Shown: in pieces, positions 26,579 through 39,600 of the stretch
How the letters are laid out: the number at the start of each line of letters is the position of its first letter
Numbering within the stretch: position 1 is the first letter of the stretch
DNA from: Acanthornis magna
Lineage: Eukaryota; Chordata; Aves; Passeriformes; Acanthizidae
Assembly: GCA_036785705.1 (NCBI GenBank)
Contig: JAWUZG010000070.1
Coordinates: 2,491,001-2,555,000 of the forward strand
Direction of reading: 5' to 3'
DNA length: 64,000 bases
Position numbers and translations under genes: made by a program
Notes under the pieces: generated by a model
The model's database searches: none
Seen by the model: only the letters and a program-made list of their open reading frames with translations
What the model was told of the DNA's origin: nothing

Positions 26579-27159
26579 CCTACTGCTTACATTTCCTTGG
26601 AACTTGCTAAAAAACAAAAGAAGATGATATACGTTTTATAATTGGACCAGCACAATAAATACTAATTAAATTAATAATGGTCCTGTTATGCAAATATTAG
26701 ACTCATGAAGAACTTGAGTCTGCTACTCCACAGACCACGGTTATTTTTCTAAAGAATTGTTAGTTTTGGAAGCACTTACCATGCCTGTCGTATTTTTCAG
26801 AAACAGAACAACATTTCTTCTATCCTTTATTGGAGGAGACAAAAAATAACAATCCTAAAGAGGTGTGGCCATTAAAAATCATCTGCTATCTTTGGCTAGA
26901 GTGTGGAGAGGCAGCTCCAGCAATCAAGCCAGGTCCCCAGGGTGGAAAGAATTCTGGCTCTTATCCACTTCCCAGGTTATTCCAGATCCTGAGTTCGGGC
27001 AGATCTAGTATAAAACTGCACTTGATGACACCTGTAGTTTTGAAGCCAAGTCTTCTCTCTCTGCTACATCATAACTCTCCATTGCAAGGAGAAATTCCTG
27101 ACTCTTCACTGACATCTGGCATTTACATGTGACGCATGGGCATACACAATGATACTAAA

Positions 27160-27204
27160 TCATCTCTAAGGTCCCTTCCAACACAAACCATTCTATGATC
27201 TTAA
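27160..27204 (+). mobile_element. Minimal CR1 3' tip (plus)
   Basis: Only the last 45 or so bases of a CR1 are left: 'aaggtcccttccaacacaaa' followed by CCATTCTATGATCT. Extreme 5' truncation is usual for CR1 insertions. Confidence 0.75.
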
Positions 27205-29024
27205 GAATTAGAGGATTTTCTACAGAAATTTACTGCTATTAAAAAAGAATAAAATATATATATACACATATACCTTTAAAAACAAAATCTCTCCCTGAAA
27301 TCCTCACTCGACTATGGGCTTATGCCAGCTATTGGCCTACCAGACAAACATTGCTGAACTACTTCTAGTTTTAAGTTTTGAACTGTATTCTGAACCATTT
27401 TAAGATATGTAAATGATCAAGCTTGACATCATAATATATATAAAGAAACACAGAGCACCTTGTATCTATTTACTCCCATTTCAATGGGTATCAAACGCTT
27501 CTTCATTTCCAGCTTTTATTATCTCCCCTCCTTTTTCTTAAAATGTGCAAGTTTAACTCTCAGGCAGATTCTTTGTCCTGGTGAAGTTAGAGAAATATAC
27601 TGACTAAAAGGCCCTTTCCAAGTTTCTCATTCCCCATTAGCTGCCACAGGCTTCCCCCCAAGACACTAAGTTATTTACAGAGACATGTGAATTACACCAC
27701 TTCACAATGCTTTAAATAATTGTTACTGAAGAGACGTCAGCCAGACAAAGAGGTAAAACCTTGGCTGGGATAGCTCTGCCTTGTCATGACAAGATTTAGT
27801 TGCTCTGCTCTGTCTGGACAATGGTAAAAACTCAGAGCTGGGGAAAGATGTAAATATCTTGTCTGGCTGACCTAAGTATTGATGTAGAATACATTTGCTG
27901 AATGTTCTAGCAGAGGTTAGAAAATTGCTTGGAATGGCTTGGAAATCGCTCTGAAATAGAGACAGTTGGTAGAGAAACAGCTTCGTGATAATCAGAAAAA
28001 TGTTTACATCCTTAAAACATGGAGGGTGACTTGTTGCGAAATAAAACCTGCAATTTCAAATTTATTTACTGATCTGACTGCAAGAGACTATTTTTAATTG
28101 CAACATTACCAGCCAGGTGACACACAGAAAAGAAGAGCATGTGTCAGCACTTCCCCTCCAGATGTTTTCTGTCCCTGCTCACCTCTTGCCTGGCTCCCTG
28201 CCTATCTCCTCGCCCCCTCCCACCTGAGACAGCCTCTCCGTGGCTTTCTCCTCCTTCTGCTGCATCTTTTAGTCCATCCCTTTTCCACCTGAACAAATAG
28301 TTTATTTCCATTCTGCAAACTGTCAGAATATCTGCTGATTTTCTCTACTTGTCTAGAATGACTCAGGCAGGGAGTTGATCTTGGATGCACCAAAATATCT
28401 CTGAAGAAAGGCTATAAATCACAGTGCTGCTTTCACAACTACAGAGCAGACAGCACTGAGGCCTCATGGAATGACCCTGTTCTCACCTCAGCATGAGGGC
28501 TGAAGAGACCTGGGTTATAGTCTGGAAAACTGGGTAAGTTCCTCAAAATTCCACTTAGGCATGGAATTTTCTGGTGGATCTTTTCTTTCATAGATATTAT
28601 ACACACATGCTCCTGCAGAGGAGACTCAGGTTATCTAAAAACTAGTACGTGACTAGCAATCGTCGAATTTGTGTGATTATCCAGAAACCTGCACTAATTC
28701 AGCAGTTTCATTTTCTTCAAAACTTGGCAGCAAACACACACTACTCAAATGTTATGTTTCAGGGGCTTCCTCCACCCCTGAGGGATTCAAGACCAGGACC
28801 ATCACATTGACCAATGGACACTTGAACTGCAACAATCAAGTGTCATTGCTAGATCCATGGGTGGGGAGATCTTTCTACTCTTATCCTTTCTTTCTCTTCC
28901 TTATGTACTTCCTTTAATGATAGTTTATGCTTTTATATTGCTGTATTTCTAGAGATAATAACCAAAACAGCTACACACCTCCTTCCCATTACAACCAAAC
29001 TGTTCTAAAATAAACCCTACATAT

Positions 29025-29090
29025 TTATATTTAAATGCATACATATATTTACAAATATATTTATAAACACATATATATTTATAAACACCC
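29025..29090. repeat. A/T-rich degenerate microsatellite
   Basis: Repeated words of the form ACATATATTTA and ATTTATAAACAC. This is simple-sequence expansion with no gene-related signal. Confidence 0.75.
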
Positions 29091-29419
29091 GTCATTTCAC
29101 TTTAATCCACCCCAGGGGATCTATTAAGAACTTGAGTTACCCCCACCTTCAGGGGCAGGTCGTAGCATTAACACTGGCTTCACTGACAGGATTACTCTGA
29201 GACGTAGTGAAGCGGTTTTTTTATGGGGATAACAGCCAGAGCGTTGGACAGTGAGGAACTGATTTATAGTTGGAGCTGGAATCTCTGGCAGAAGCTGAGC
29301 AGAATACCTATAATGACTGGACTTACATTTTTGAACACAGGAATAGCGCTTGCCCATTGTAAGATTTCTCCTTCTCCTCTCTTTTTTCTGTCGCTCGGTT
29401 AGGATCAGCATCATAGAAA

Positions 29420-30372
29420 AAGAAGGCCCCATCACTCAGGACCCAGTCATTGTTTAGAGTCGTGGAGTGGTGTAGGCAACGAGAGGAATGGCTGACTGGC
29501 TGAAGGCAGCAAGGTGGAAAGTGGGGCAGGGGGGAACTGGGTGAGGTCTGTGTAGGTGAGGCAGGCACTGCTCCCCCCTCCCCCTCTGAGCCATTGTCAG
29601 CCTCTGGTCCACACCAAAATGGCACAGGCTGACTGTATGGCCTGCCCCAAAATGGCAGATTAATCTCTGACTTCCCCAAAATGGCAGTGACTGACCCACA
29701 GCCTGCTGAGAGCCACAAAATGGCAGTGTGATTGACCAACAGCCTGCCCCAAAATGGCCATTACTGACCCACTCCTTGCTGAGAGCCACAAAATGGTGGG
29801 AACTGACCCACAACCTGCCCCAAAAAGGCAGTGACTGACGCAGAGACTGCTGAGAGCCCCAAAATGGAGGTGACTGACTGTGTGGGCCCCACACTGAACA
29901 TTAAAGTGCAGCCATGCCTGTGGGAGGCCCCAGGAAACCAGAAAAAAGAAGTGACCCATGGGTCCAGGGGCTCCACTACCCTGGATTTAGAAGCAGCTGA
30001 GACCACACTGGATCCTAGGGTGATCATTATATACTTTCTCTCTCTTTTCCCTTTCTCTTTTCCTACCTTCTTCTTCTCAAAATAATAATGTAAGCCAGAT
30101 AAAAAAAAATCCAGTCAATACCTTAGTAAGTGCCTTGTTGTGTCTGGATGAGTTAAAGTTGGCTGAGTTTAAGATTGCTAAGTTAAAGCTCGTGAAGCAC
30201 CTTACTTTGTCCGGATGTTGTTTTAAAGTTTGCCAAGCACCTTCTTTTACCTTTGCAAGTCTGCAAGTAAAAGTCTGTTACTGAACCTCCCGAGAATTTG
30301 GTTGTTTCTCTGTACACTGCCCAGAGTAAATCAAACTACCTTCCCCTAAACCCACCGAGTGGGTTAGGGCAT
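29420..30372 (+). mobile_element. Probable solo LTR of an endogenous retrovirus
   Basis: The segment looks like one long terminal repeat with no internal retroviral genes. A U3-like part carries the CAAAATGG minisatellite (29,615-29,867). A possible TATA-like ATTATATAC lies near 30,025-30,035. It is followed by a region of TGAGTTAAAG/TAAGTTAAAG words near 30,150-30,192 and then a U5-like end with 'actgaacctcccgagaattt', 'acactgcccagagtaaat' and 'cccaccgagtgggttagggc'. These phrases resemble LTRs common in songbird genomes, recalled rather than aligned. Exact edges, TG..CA ends and target-site duplication could not be fixed; the left edge may lie as far out as 29,100. No coding region of a virus is present. 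Confidence 0.6.
29612..29880. repeat. Minisatellite with eight CAAAATGG-type boxes
   Basis: CAAAATGG (or one-base variant CAAAAAGG) begins at 29,615, 29,648, 29,677, 29,716, 29,750, 29,789, 29,821 and 29,860. From the fourth copy the spacings alternate: 39, 34, 39, 32, 39. A two-part higher-order unit is visible: a 'cctgccccaaaatgg' half and a 'tgctgagagccacaaaatgg' half, both followed by GTGACTGACCCACA-like text. The repetition also creates long but meaningless minus-strand open frames of 'FWG/HFG' peptides. Confidence 0.85.
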
Positions 30373-30537
30373 AATAATATTTAATTCTAAATTAGTTCCT
30401 TAAAAAAACAACCAACTAACCAAACCAAACCCAGATTCCACTGAAAGGAAATCTCATCTTTTAAAGGGCTCTTGATAAACAACTGCTTTTTATCCCACTC
30501 TAGTGTTACCAAGTTCATTATTCCTGGCTCACTTGTG

Positions 30538-30672
30538 GCACGAGGTACTTAAAAGATGTGTGGATGTGGCACCCAGGGACACGGGTTAGTAGTGCCCTTG
30601 TCAGTGCTGGGGGAACAGGTGGACTCTGACCTTGGGAGCTTTTCCAATTTTAAAACTCTATGATTCCATGAC
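30538..30672 (+). mobile_element. CR1-type LINE 3' tail fragment (plus)
   Basis: The plus strand reads the CR1 3' consensus: 'taaaagatgtgtggatgtgg', 'gcacccagggacacgggtta', a 'gtggactctgaccttggg' block and the terminal 'aactctatgattccatga'. It is 5'-truncated and non-coding, immediately right of the LTR-like element. Confidence 0.85.
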
Positions 30673-33600
30673 AAAAGCAGCATATTTCCCATGCATTCCT
30701 AGGGAACCCACCTTCAGGCTCCTTTGAGCAGGGTAGCCCTCTCCTGAGCACTGACTTTGTGACTCCAACCGGAATCTACTCCAAAACCTCCCCAAATGGT
30801 GCTGCAGGAAGAAAAAAAGGCAAATTACTTGTAGCTGGTTCAGAGAAGTCTATGAAACAGTAAAAGGCACTTCATCCCACCAGCTTTGAGAGAAGAAAAA
30901 CCTAGTGTTTCTGAGAAAAAAGTGGTTTTGAGGTGGTACAAAGTATTCGGAAAGCTGCTTGTCTCGTTTTGAAAACTCCTGGAAGTGTGACAGAGTCCAA
31001 CAGATGTGCACATCTTCGCAATGCAGTGTGAGCTCTACCTGCTGACACACCTGTGCCAGCTTAGCTCACTTCCAGTGGATAAGAACAGTGGAGAAATGAA
31101 GCAGCAGCATCTTCATGTTATCAGCCAGGATCATCGGCAAGTTTCACTGAGTCTAAAAAGATGCTGTTTTTTTCTTCAAGAACCCAAATTCTCTCACCAG
31201 AGAGAAAACCAGTCACCCTGATTCCTTCAGGAATAATTTCTCCACCTCATTAATAATCTCAGGAGGCCAGCTAATCACCACCCAAGTAAGAACCTTTAAG
31301 CACAATAAGTACTTACTTTCTTCCCTCCCATCACTTCCCATAATACTTTGCCTAGGTTTAGTTCAATTTCAGCAAAGAAGTGTCTGAAATTTGGAGGTCA
31401 AGCACATAAAAGTCTAAGCTAGAAAGCAAGCTTTTTATCAGAGCTTTATATTAGGGCCTAAAATCAAAAAGGACCATGAGAACTTCAGTTTTTCCAATAC
31501 ACTAGGAGTAGGGAAAATTTGAAAAAAAATTCAGGAATGCTTACTGAAAATCTAAATTTGTTCTTTCTAGACAGCAAAATACTTGCATCAAGTGCATCTT
31601 GAAAATAAATCTGAGAAGGCACTTCAAAGTCATTGCAAGAAAGCACTTAGAAAAGGGTTGAGAGCAATTATAAAAATTTGCATTTTAGAAAGAAAAAAAA
31701 GGAAAAATGTATGAAGTATTTTGAAGCGGCCATTTACCTTTCTTTACAATAGCAGTTTTCCCTTGCAATTCTGGATAGAGACATGACTTTCCACTACAAA
31801 ACAGTTAAAAATCACGAATTTTTCCTGTTACAAACAGAAAATCACCTATTAGATCAGCAGCAAAATCGCAGATTTTCTTAAGGCTCACCCATGCACAGAC
31901 AGACATAGATAGAAGTATGTGTGTACATATGTGTATGTGTTTAGGCACTAACATATACTTACTACACCAGTGTTTTCAAACTTCATTTAAAGCCCAGCCA
32001 TGTCCCTCTCAGCAGTGAGAAGCTTTAGCCAGGATATACTATTAAAAATGGTGACATCTCTTTGCATAAAAACAATGCTGGAATGCTCACCCAGCTGAGG
32101 GATCCATTTCCCTGAGCACTCAGACGTAGCTAATGAAGAGATTAATTCACCCCAGGTATAACTGCAAGGACTGCAACAAGAGAAAAAAGGCCAAACATGT
32201 TTCAAGGTCAAAGTAGATTTTTTCAGAACTTTACAAAACAACTTTTTTCCATCCCCTGGGGCTTCTCTCACATGAAAATGTCACATCTGCTGTCTTTTTT
32301 TTTTTCCTTACTCCCAAAAAACCTGCGAAATGCAGCAGTTTTAGCAGTTAACTTTCCTGGGATAAGGGACAGAGCTGGCTATTTACATCAAACATGCATC
32401 GCTACTTCACAATTTGAGGCAGTGGAAATGCTCTAATATTACTGAGGTACCCAACAAGTGGATCTTCATTTCTCTTAATCATAAAAATCCTGTGTGAGTA
32501 AAAAGTACTAGTCCTTAGAAAGAAGCAGTGGAGTGACAGAGCTGACCATACAGTCATTCAGAATATTAGTCCAGAACTAGTCTCTTAAATCCAGGCATCT
32601 CACCGATTTCTTTTTTGTTAAATTTTCATTATTCAGATTCCCTTCCTCATGTCATCTGCCTCACTGCCCAGGTGATCTCTCCAGGAGGAGAGTCCACATA
32701 CTGGCACACGGTTGTTCATCCTGGTTCTTGCCGTGTCAGCTATCCCTCTACTGAATAATGTCCCAGCACGATTCAGGAAACCTCTCCTAACATGACAGCT
32801 TTGACACAGCTCCATGATTCCACAATGAAATATACTTTTGTTTTTAAAACAGGGTTCACATTTGTAGAGCACAGGATATGTCAATACAACTGGGGTGTAT
32901 AATTCCATCCCTAAAGAAATGGGACAGGGAGGAGGAAAATAAAATTCAGGGCAGCTTTCCTTCAAGTGCTTCTGTGATACCTGAAAGCCTTCAGAGTGAG
33001 CCAGGGATCTCCCCCTGCTTCTAAGCAGTGCCCCTGATCTTCCTCCTCCTTCAGCTTTACGTAATCCAAACATGAATTCTGTGCCCACGCTACCAAATAA
33101 TCGCATACGAAAGGGCAAGGAAGAGCATTTAATGTATTAAAAAAATCCGTGGAGAGACATTTGATTTTCCTATTGCTTGAATTCACACGAGGCAGCTCAG
33201 GAAAATCAGCCTCCAACCCACCTTTGCTGCATCTGGCAGGAGTCTGCCTGCCTTTCCAGAGAAAGAAATCAGTACAAATGTTTCCAAACCTGATGCTTTT
33301 AATGTGGAATTTACCAAAAAGTGAGAGGTTTTTTATGGACTCGAGAGAAAATAAATGCTTTTGAGAATTTATTCACCTAGCAAGTGTGAGACAAATACAG
33401 AAGAGATCAAAATACTGTGGAATTTTCAGTGAAGAGAAGCAGCTACACACAGAGAGTATGGGGCCTTCCCTCAGATCTGGCATCTCCACCATGTCTGGAT
33501 GCATGAAAAATCCCAACAGCAGAAAGCTGCAGTATAGAAGCTTAGCCAAATCTTACCTCTGTCCACCTGAAAAGCTGGTGTGCTGGGGTTTGGGATAACC

Positions 33601-36600
33601 CTCATAAATAGGGAGATGGGGCAATCAATGGAAACTAATCCATAATGCCTGTCTCTACCTTTACATGATGCTGTATCCAGACTTTTAAAGCAACTCCATT
33701 CTTTGGAAGTCAAAAGGATCCATGCAAAAAATTTAATACTCCAAAGAGGAGCAAAAATTGGTGCTGTGCTTTTTCAACTTGCCAAGTTAAAGGAATGTTA
33801 TTGAGGACTCTCTTACATAAATGCTCCTCGACCTCTGAATGAACCAACAGGTCTTAAAAACTGCATTAGCCAACGCAAATTCCCACAGCAAATGAAACAT
33901 TTAGCTGAAAGTGCACTGGATTTTTGTACAAGCAGCACAAAGAAAACTCCAAATGGCAAGCTAGTGCTTCCTGTTTGGGTCTAAATGAGCCCAATAAACT
34001 CGTGGTGAGCAGCTGCCAGCAGCTAGACAGTAAAACTACACCACAGTGAATCCTCCTGGAAGATGGAGTTAAAGCTGATGGGAGCAGTTTAAGGCAAGAA
34101 TGAAATGCTGTAAGTCCAGATCGCTGCTAAACAACCTACTGCTCCTCAAGGAAGGCAGAGAGCATTAGGAAAGCCATCCTAGAACCCCAACCAGGATCTC
34201 GTTCCAATTTCATCTCCTGCAGCATATCCAAGAGCCTTGTGCAGTCCACAAACCTCTGAACATCCATTATCCTGTGCACTGAGGCACAGTTGCCAGGAAT
34301 GAAACTCTCTGTGGCCATTTAACCGTGCACTGTGACACAAACACACAGGGATGAAGAAAACTGCCCTGACACCTTCAATTCTGCAATTTAAATACTCAGC
34401 TCTGCAAAACAAGGAACTTTTAGCAGTTTTTGGCAAGTAAATGTACATCCTTAAGTCACAGATCCTCTTTGCGTTTGGATACAGATATACATTAAATTAT
34501 TTTACACAGATACACACATTAAAAAGCGTAATTCACTAAAAACCAACCTGTACCTGGTTATTAAAGAAGAATTTCACACTGATGCAGGGTGATTGTTACA
34601 TGTCTCAAGAGGTGAATTCATGTCACAGATAACATCAGTGAGGTTCCCTGAGTAAACTCCTTAGAGCAAAAGTGTCTTCTGCACTCAAGAAAACAGCTCT
34701 TAGGAGTCAGGTCCTGTTGTTTCCAGGGTTCAGTGAACTCCTACGACATGCAATAGAAAAACCTGCCTTATGGCTGTCCTCAGGTTGTGAAGGAGCACAA
34801 CACCCACAAATAAAACCTGCATTTCAAAATTCCTTAATCAGTTTTGTTTATACTTCCCTACACAAAGTTTCATGGCACGAGAATTAAGCCTTTGGGGCGG
34901 TATATCCTTGGGTTTACAAAGATATTCAGCATTCCAACATCAAATTTTGCTAATAAAAAGGCAACAGAGGCTGCAAGCTTGGAATAGCAATTAAGCTTGT
35001 TCCCAAAACAAAGCAAAAAGTCTTCACAAAATAAGCTGGGGGGTTTTAATCCACGATAAATTTCAGACAGAGCTCACACAGTTGACCCCCAGAGCTTTTC
35101 TTTTGCAACTTGAAGGATATTCTAAACTTGGAGAGATCTGTGGTGAGGAGCAGTTTATTTGCTCAACTTCCTTCCATAATCCAGAAATATTTAGATGGAA
35201 ACAGTCAGAAAGGATCCTACCAAGCATACTGGAATGCTTAGCCATAACCTGTATGTTATGGAGAGAAACAAGTGTTTGTTGCTCAATCATTTCAGTATTT
35301 TTGGCAGTCATTTTACAGATAAAGCAGGACACATATTCCTTTTCCACATATGCTTCCAAATCGTGGCGTAATCAAAGGGATAAAAAAAGAAACAATCTTT
35401 GTATCATTCTACTCACAGGAGGAAGAAAATGGAGAAAAAAGAGAAAAGAATGAAATCTTTTTTCCACTGAAATCAGTCACAGAATTCCTGCTGTCAGCAG
35501 CAGGTTTGAGACTTCAGAGACTATCTGAAAAGATTAATTTAGATGTATTCAGTCAAATGAAGCATAAAAATCAACACACTTGGCCAAAATTTGGAAAAAA
35601 TTTGGCCCATAACAACTCCCAGTGATGCTCATCCAAAAAGCAATGAGGAGACAGAAACCAATCTGAATCCACGGATGCTGACAGCACAGGAACACAACAG
35701 CTCCTTTGCTCAGCCCTGAATCACAAATCTGTGTTTTGCATTATTTAACAGCATTAGAACATCCTCTCACCTCACAGAACCTGGGGGAGAAATATAAAAG
35801 GCTAAAGCACCAAACATTTAATTTGGCCAGAATAATGGAGTTACTTCTCCCTATATTCAGTATTTCCCTATCTTTAGGATTTTCAGAACCTGTTCAGTGG
35901 TCAAGACCTCACTTCTGCAGTTCAGCACCTCCCAGATTTCAGTCTGATCTTCCACCGTCTTCAATACAAATTTTGCATTGCCACAAGAGCAAACAGCTTG
36001 TGACAGCAAATAACATGATCTAGACTCACATGCGAGCCAGACTATTCTTAGTTTGGATCCAATCCTTGGGGAGCTGGCAGCACTGGAAAAGCAAACACGC
36101 CAAAGCTCCAAGCTCTTGCGGTCTGTCAGCTACACTCTTCTCCAGTTTGACATGCTCATGTCAACACCACCGTGCTGCAGCAATGGGAAACACTGCAAAA
36201 GAACTAAAACATAGCACTGGGAACTGGAGCTACCTGCAGGACCAGCTGTCAACGCACAGGTATGCTGCATTAAAGCAGTTTAAAGCATCATTGCTCCTAT
36301 TTTCTCCCAATTTCTACAATTAGTTCACTCTAAACAATCTGCAACTGAAGGTGAAAAGGTCACCATATATATTTTTTTTAATTGCTGTCATGTGCATAGT
36401 CAGTCTCTGGGGACTTACTGCTGAAATCATGACTCTAAATATCTCCATACAATGCTTATCTCTTGGCCTTCCAGCAAGAGCATTTAAAGTGAAAAATGCA
36501 AGACTAGCAAAGCTTTTATTGGCAAATTAATCTGAGCTTGTTTACTTTGTAAAATACAACAGAATTATTAGTTGCACTCTGGAGCAAGCACTTAGGCAAA

Positions 36601-39600
36601 AATGAAATAAAAACCATGAACTGCACAGCGATTACAGAGGAAAATCAGGGACTCTTGGCAAATGGCCCCACTTAGGAATCAATGGACCCACTTCCAGTCC
36701 CTCCCCATTTTCCTTCTGACAAAGCTACACCTTCTCCACTTACAAAAGTTAATAAGGACCTAGTGCTCAACTGTAACTCTGGCAATGCATTAAAGAAATT
36801 CCTAAAAATAAGAAACAGAAATATTTCCAAACAGCTGAGTGAGTATCAAGTACCTCTTTACAGAACCTTAAAAAAAATATTGTTTCATTACATGGCCAGC
36901 TGGACTTTAACAAAATGCACAAAGAACTTGAGTTCTAAACCAAATCTAAACTCAAATCCCTTTACAAGGTTTAGGCTACATTGATATGAAACCTCAAAAA
37001 AAGTTCCTCTCTGCCAACTTTCAATTTCCAACTCTTCCTCAAATCAGAAATAATGTGCCTAGAGAGTACTGCCACTATTTATATTTTATTAAATACATTT
37101 CTAAGCAACTGATTTCCCCCAGTAGAAGATTTTATCATTTATTTTCTAGACAGAAAGGGCTCAAGGTCAGGAATTCATCCAGAAGGACATGTTCTCTGCT
37201 TGCAGCACCTCCCACTAAGGTATGCTTGATAAACCTCTGTCAGCAGGACAGAGGTCAGTTTTCTCTTCAAACTCAGGTGTTGAAAGAAAATCATTGCACT
37301 TGAGTGTTCTGGTACCTCCGCTAGACCTCTCAAATCAAATCCAACCTTTCAAAACTTCCAGGAAATCCTTACTTTAAATGTTATCCTCTCAGAAAAAGTT
37401 CGTAGTTCATGATTTTCCTAAATACGCTCCCAAAGCGAAAAACACGCAAAAGGACAAATGGGAATCCATCACAGCCCTCAAAAAGGAAGGAGGACTAAAG
37501 CCAGCCAGATGATCTCCCCTGCTCAAGTTTAAGTATTTCAAAAACTACCATGTCTCTGCCTGAGGACTCCTGGCCCATCTCAGGTCATCTTACAACACAC
37601 GAGTGGAAAAGCACTTCTTGGCTTGCTTGGCTGCAAGAACACATTTTAACCATGATCTGAAGACCTTCTTGCCCTCTCGCACTTCCAAGGATCCATTATT
37701 TACCACAGGTTTGCATTCTATCCCCTCTGGAACAACTGCACGCCACTGACCAACAGTCCCCCAGAAAATTCAAAATAAACATAACCAGACCCAAACTCTT
37801 GAACCCGAAAGGCCCTTTTCCTCAGCAATGGATGATGCTGAAGGCTGGCATTTGTTTCCAATTAACATTCTTCCCGTTACAGTGTGTGTGGTAGCCATCG
37901 ACATTCCAAGTGGCTTTTCAACCTCTCTGTCCCCTCCATTTCACACATTTGAGCCTTGGACTCATAAAGCTGAAATCAAGCTTGTGACAGCATCCCAAGT
38001 TCTCAGCTGCTCTCAGTAACAAGTACCAAAACCATCTTTTTTACTGCTCAAGTGTAGATATAAAAGTGGGATTTCCTGCAGGAAGGCAGGGTACTTGGCA
38101 CAGGGAAATGTTTTCCCTACCTCTCTCCAGGCCTGAAAAAGCCAGGTAATACCAAGCCTCAGAGCATACAGCACAATACCTCTTATTTTCACGAGGGATT
38201 TGAGTACCAGGGATTCTGGGAGGTGGAAGATTTAATCCAGAAGCCCAGTCCCTACAAATAAGGCAGTAGTGGTCTCTTCTCTTCCGCTTTCAAACAAAAG
38301 TAGGGGATTTTATTAAGTAAAGCAGGCTAAAAAGTTATTTAACCATTACTCCGATTGCAAAGATAATTAAGGCAATCAAATTATGGACAGGTACCTCGAC
38401 AAATGAGTCCACAAAACTCAGCTCCTTAAATAAAGGAACATATGGGTGTGTACACTTACCTTAATGATGAACCTAATTTACAAAGGCTTCTTTAAACATC
38501 CCTACCCAAACCCAAAGCCTGTAACACCACAGTTGTGTGCAGCAAAAATGGATCAAAACCATCAAAGTGCCATTGATGTAAAGCACCAATCCCTTATTCT
38601 GAAACTTTCTGTGATCCCTGAAACTTAAAAAATAGAGCAAAACACCTCACTTAGGAAAGCAGCAGCTGCTGTTGCTTTTAGCACTACAGAGCTTCAAAGG
38701 AACAAAGAATATCTTATTTACCATTAGAAATCAGTCAGATTAACTAAATCCAGGTAGTTTAATAATATTAAGTGAAAAAAGGAGGAGTCCTGCTGCCAGC
38801 TGGCCACAGGGCTGCACAAACGGAGGGCTTTGCAAAGACAACCAGGGATTGTTCCGACACCTGCCCATTTCCCTTTGGCATCCTCGGCCACAAAGAGGGA
38901 GCAGCAAGTGAGTTCTTTTCATTATTTTCAGGCTCAGCAGTGTTGAACACTGGGTTACTTCAAAGGAGCATGGCAGCGAGGTGGAAAAGAAGTGTACACT
39001 GTGAAGGACAGCCTGATTAAGTTCTGAAACAGCATCAAGATGAAAGAGGAAGAAAAATGTTTTAGTCCAATGCTTGCCTGCCTGTCCTGAATTTTAGAAC
39101 CTGGCAGCCCTTCAGCTGCCAGGAGCTGGAGCACCCCCGTGTGTACAACAGCGTACTCAACAGTACTTCAACGCTTTTTTCTTTCCAGAAACCATGGAAC
39201 TGTGCCAAAAATGACACTTAACCCTTGAAAAAAATTCTAGCACTTCAAGGAATCCACCCCAGTAACTCAGCTCTGGATAAAGAGTTTGGATTCTCCACTA
39301 AAACCCTGAAGAACAACCAGGTGGACTGGCGAGGTGTCAAATTCTCTGGCAGACAGCAGCATCCCCTCCAGCACCCTGTAAAAGGTGTTGGACCATACCG
39401 ACATCTCATTCCTGAATGCGACAGGAGCCAACTCATCTCACCTACAGTATTTCAGGCTAATAATCAGAGGGAAGTGAGGGAGGAAACTGCCTTCCTTTCT
39501 AAAACCGCAATTCTTTTATTACTACTGGGTTTTTGTCATTTACTCACAATTTCTTAGTTTTCAGCAAAGCCAGAACAGGAAGCAAACAGGAGGGGTGAAG

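Larger units (their letters stand above)
26579..29100. other. Intergenic stretch with AT microsatellites
   Basis: No gene seen. It contains a minimal CR1 tip at 27,160-27,204, an ATAT/ACAT microsatellite near 27,250-27,272, a 14-bp palindrome CTTGTCATGACAAG at 27,780-27,793 and an A/T-rich ATATTTAYA-type tract around 29,025-29,090. Confidence 0.65.

Noticed and set aside
29323..29894. Minus-strand open frames with repeated 'LPFWG/CHFGA' peptides
   Set aside because: They are the translation of the CAAAATGG minisatellite read antisense. The repetition comes from DNA, not from protein selection.
32633..33118. 161-codon minus-strand open frame
   Set aside because: No family resemblance and no acceptor or donor that would link it to other exons. 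Treated as chance.
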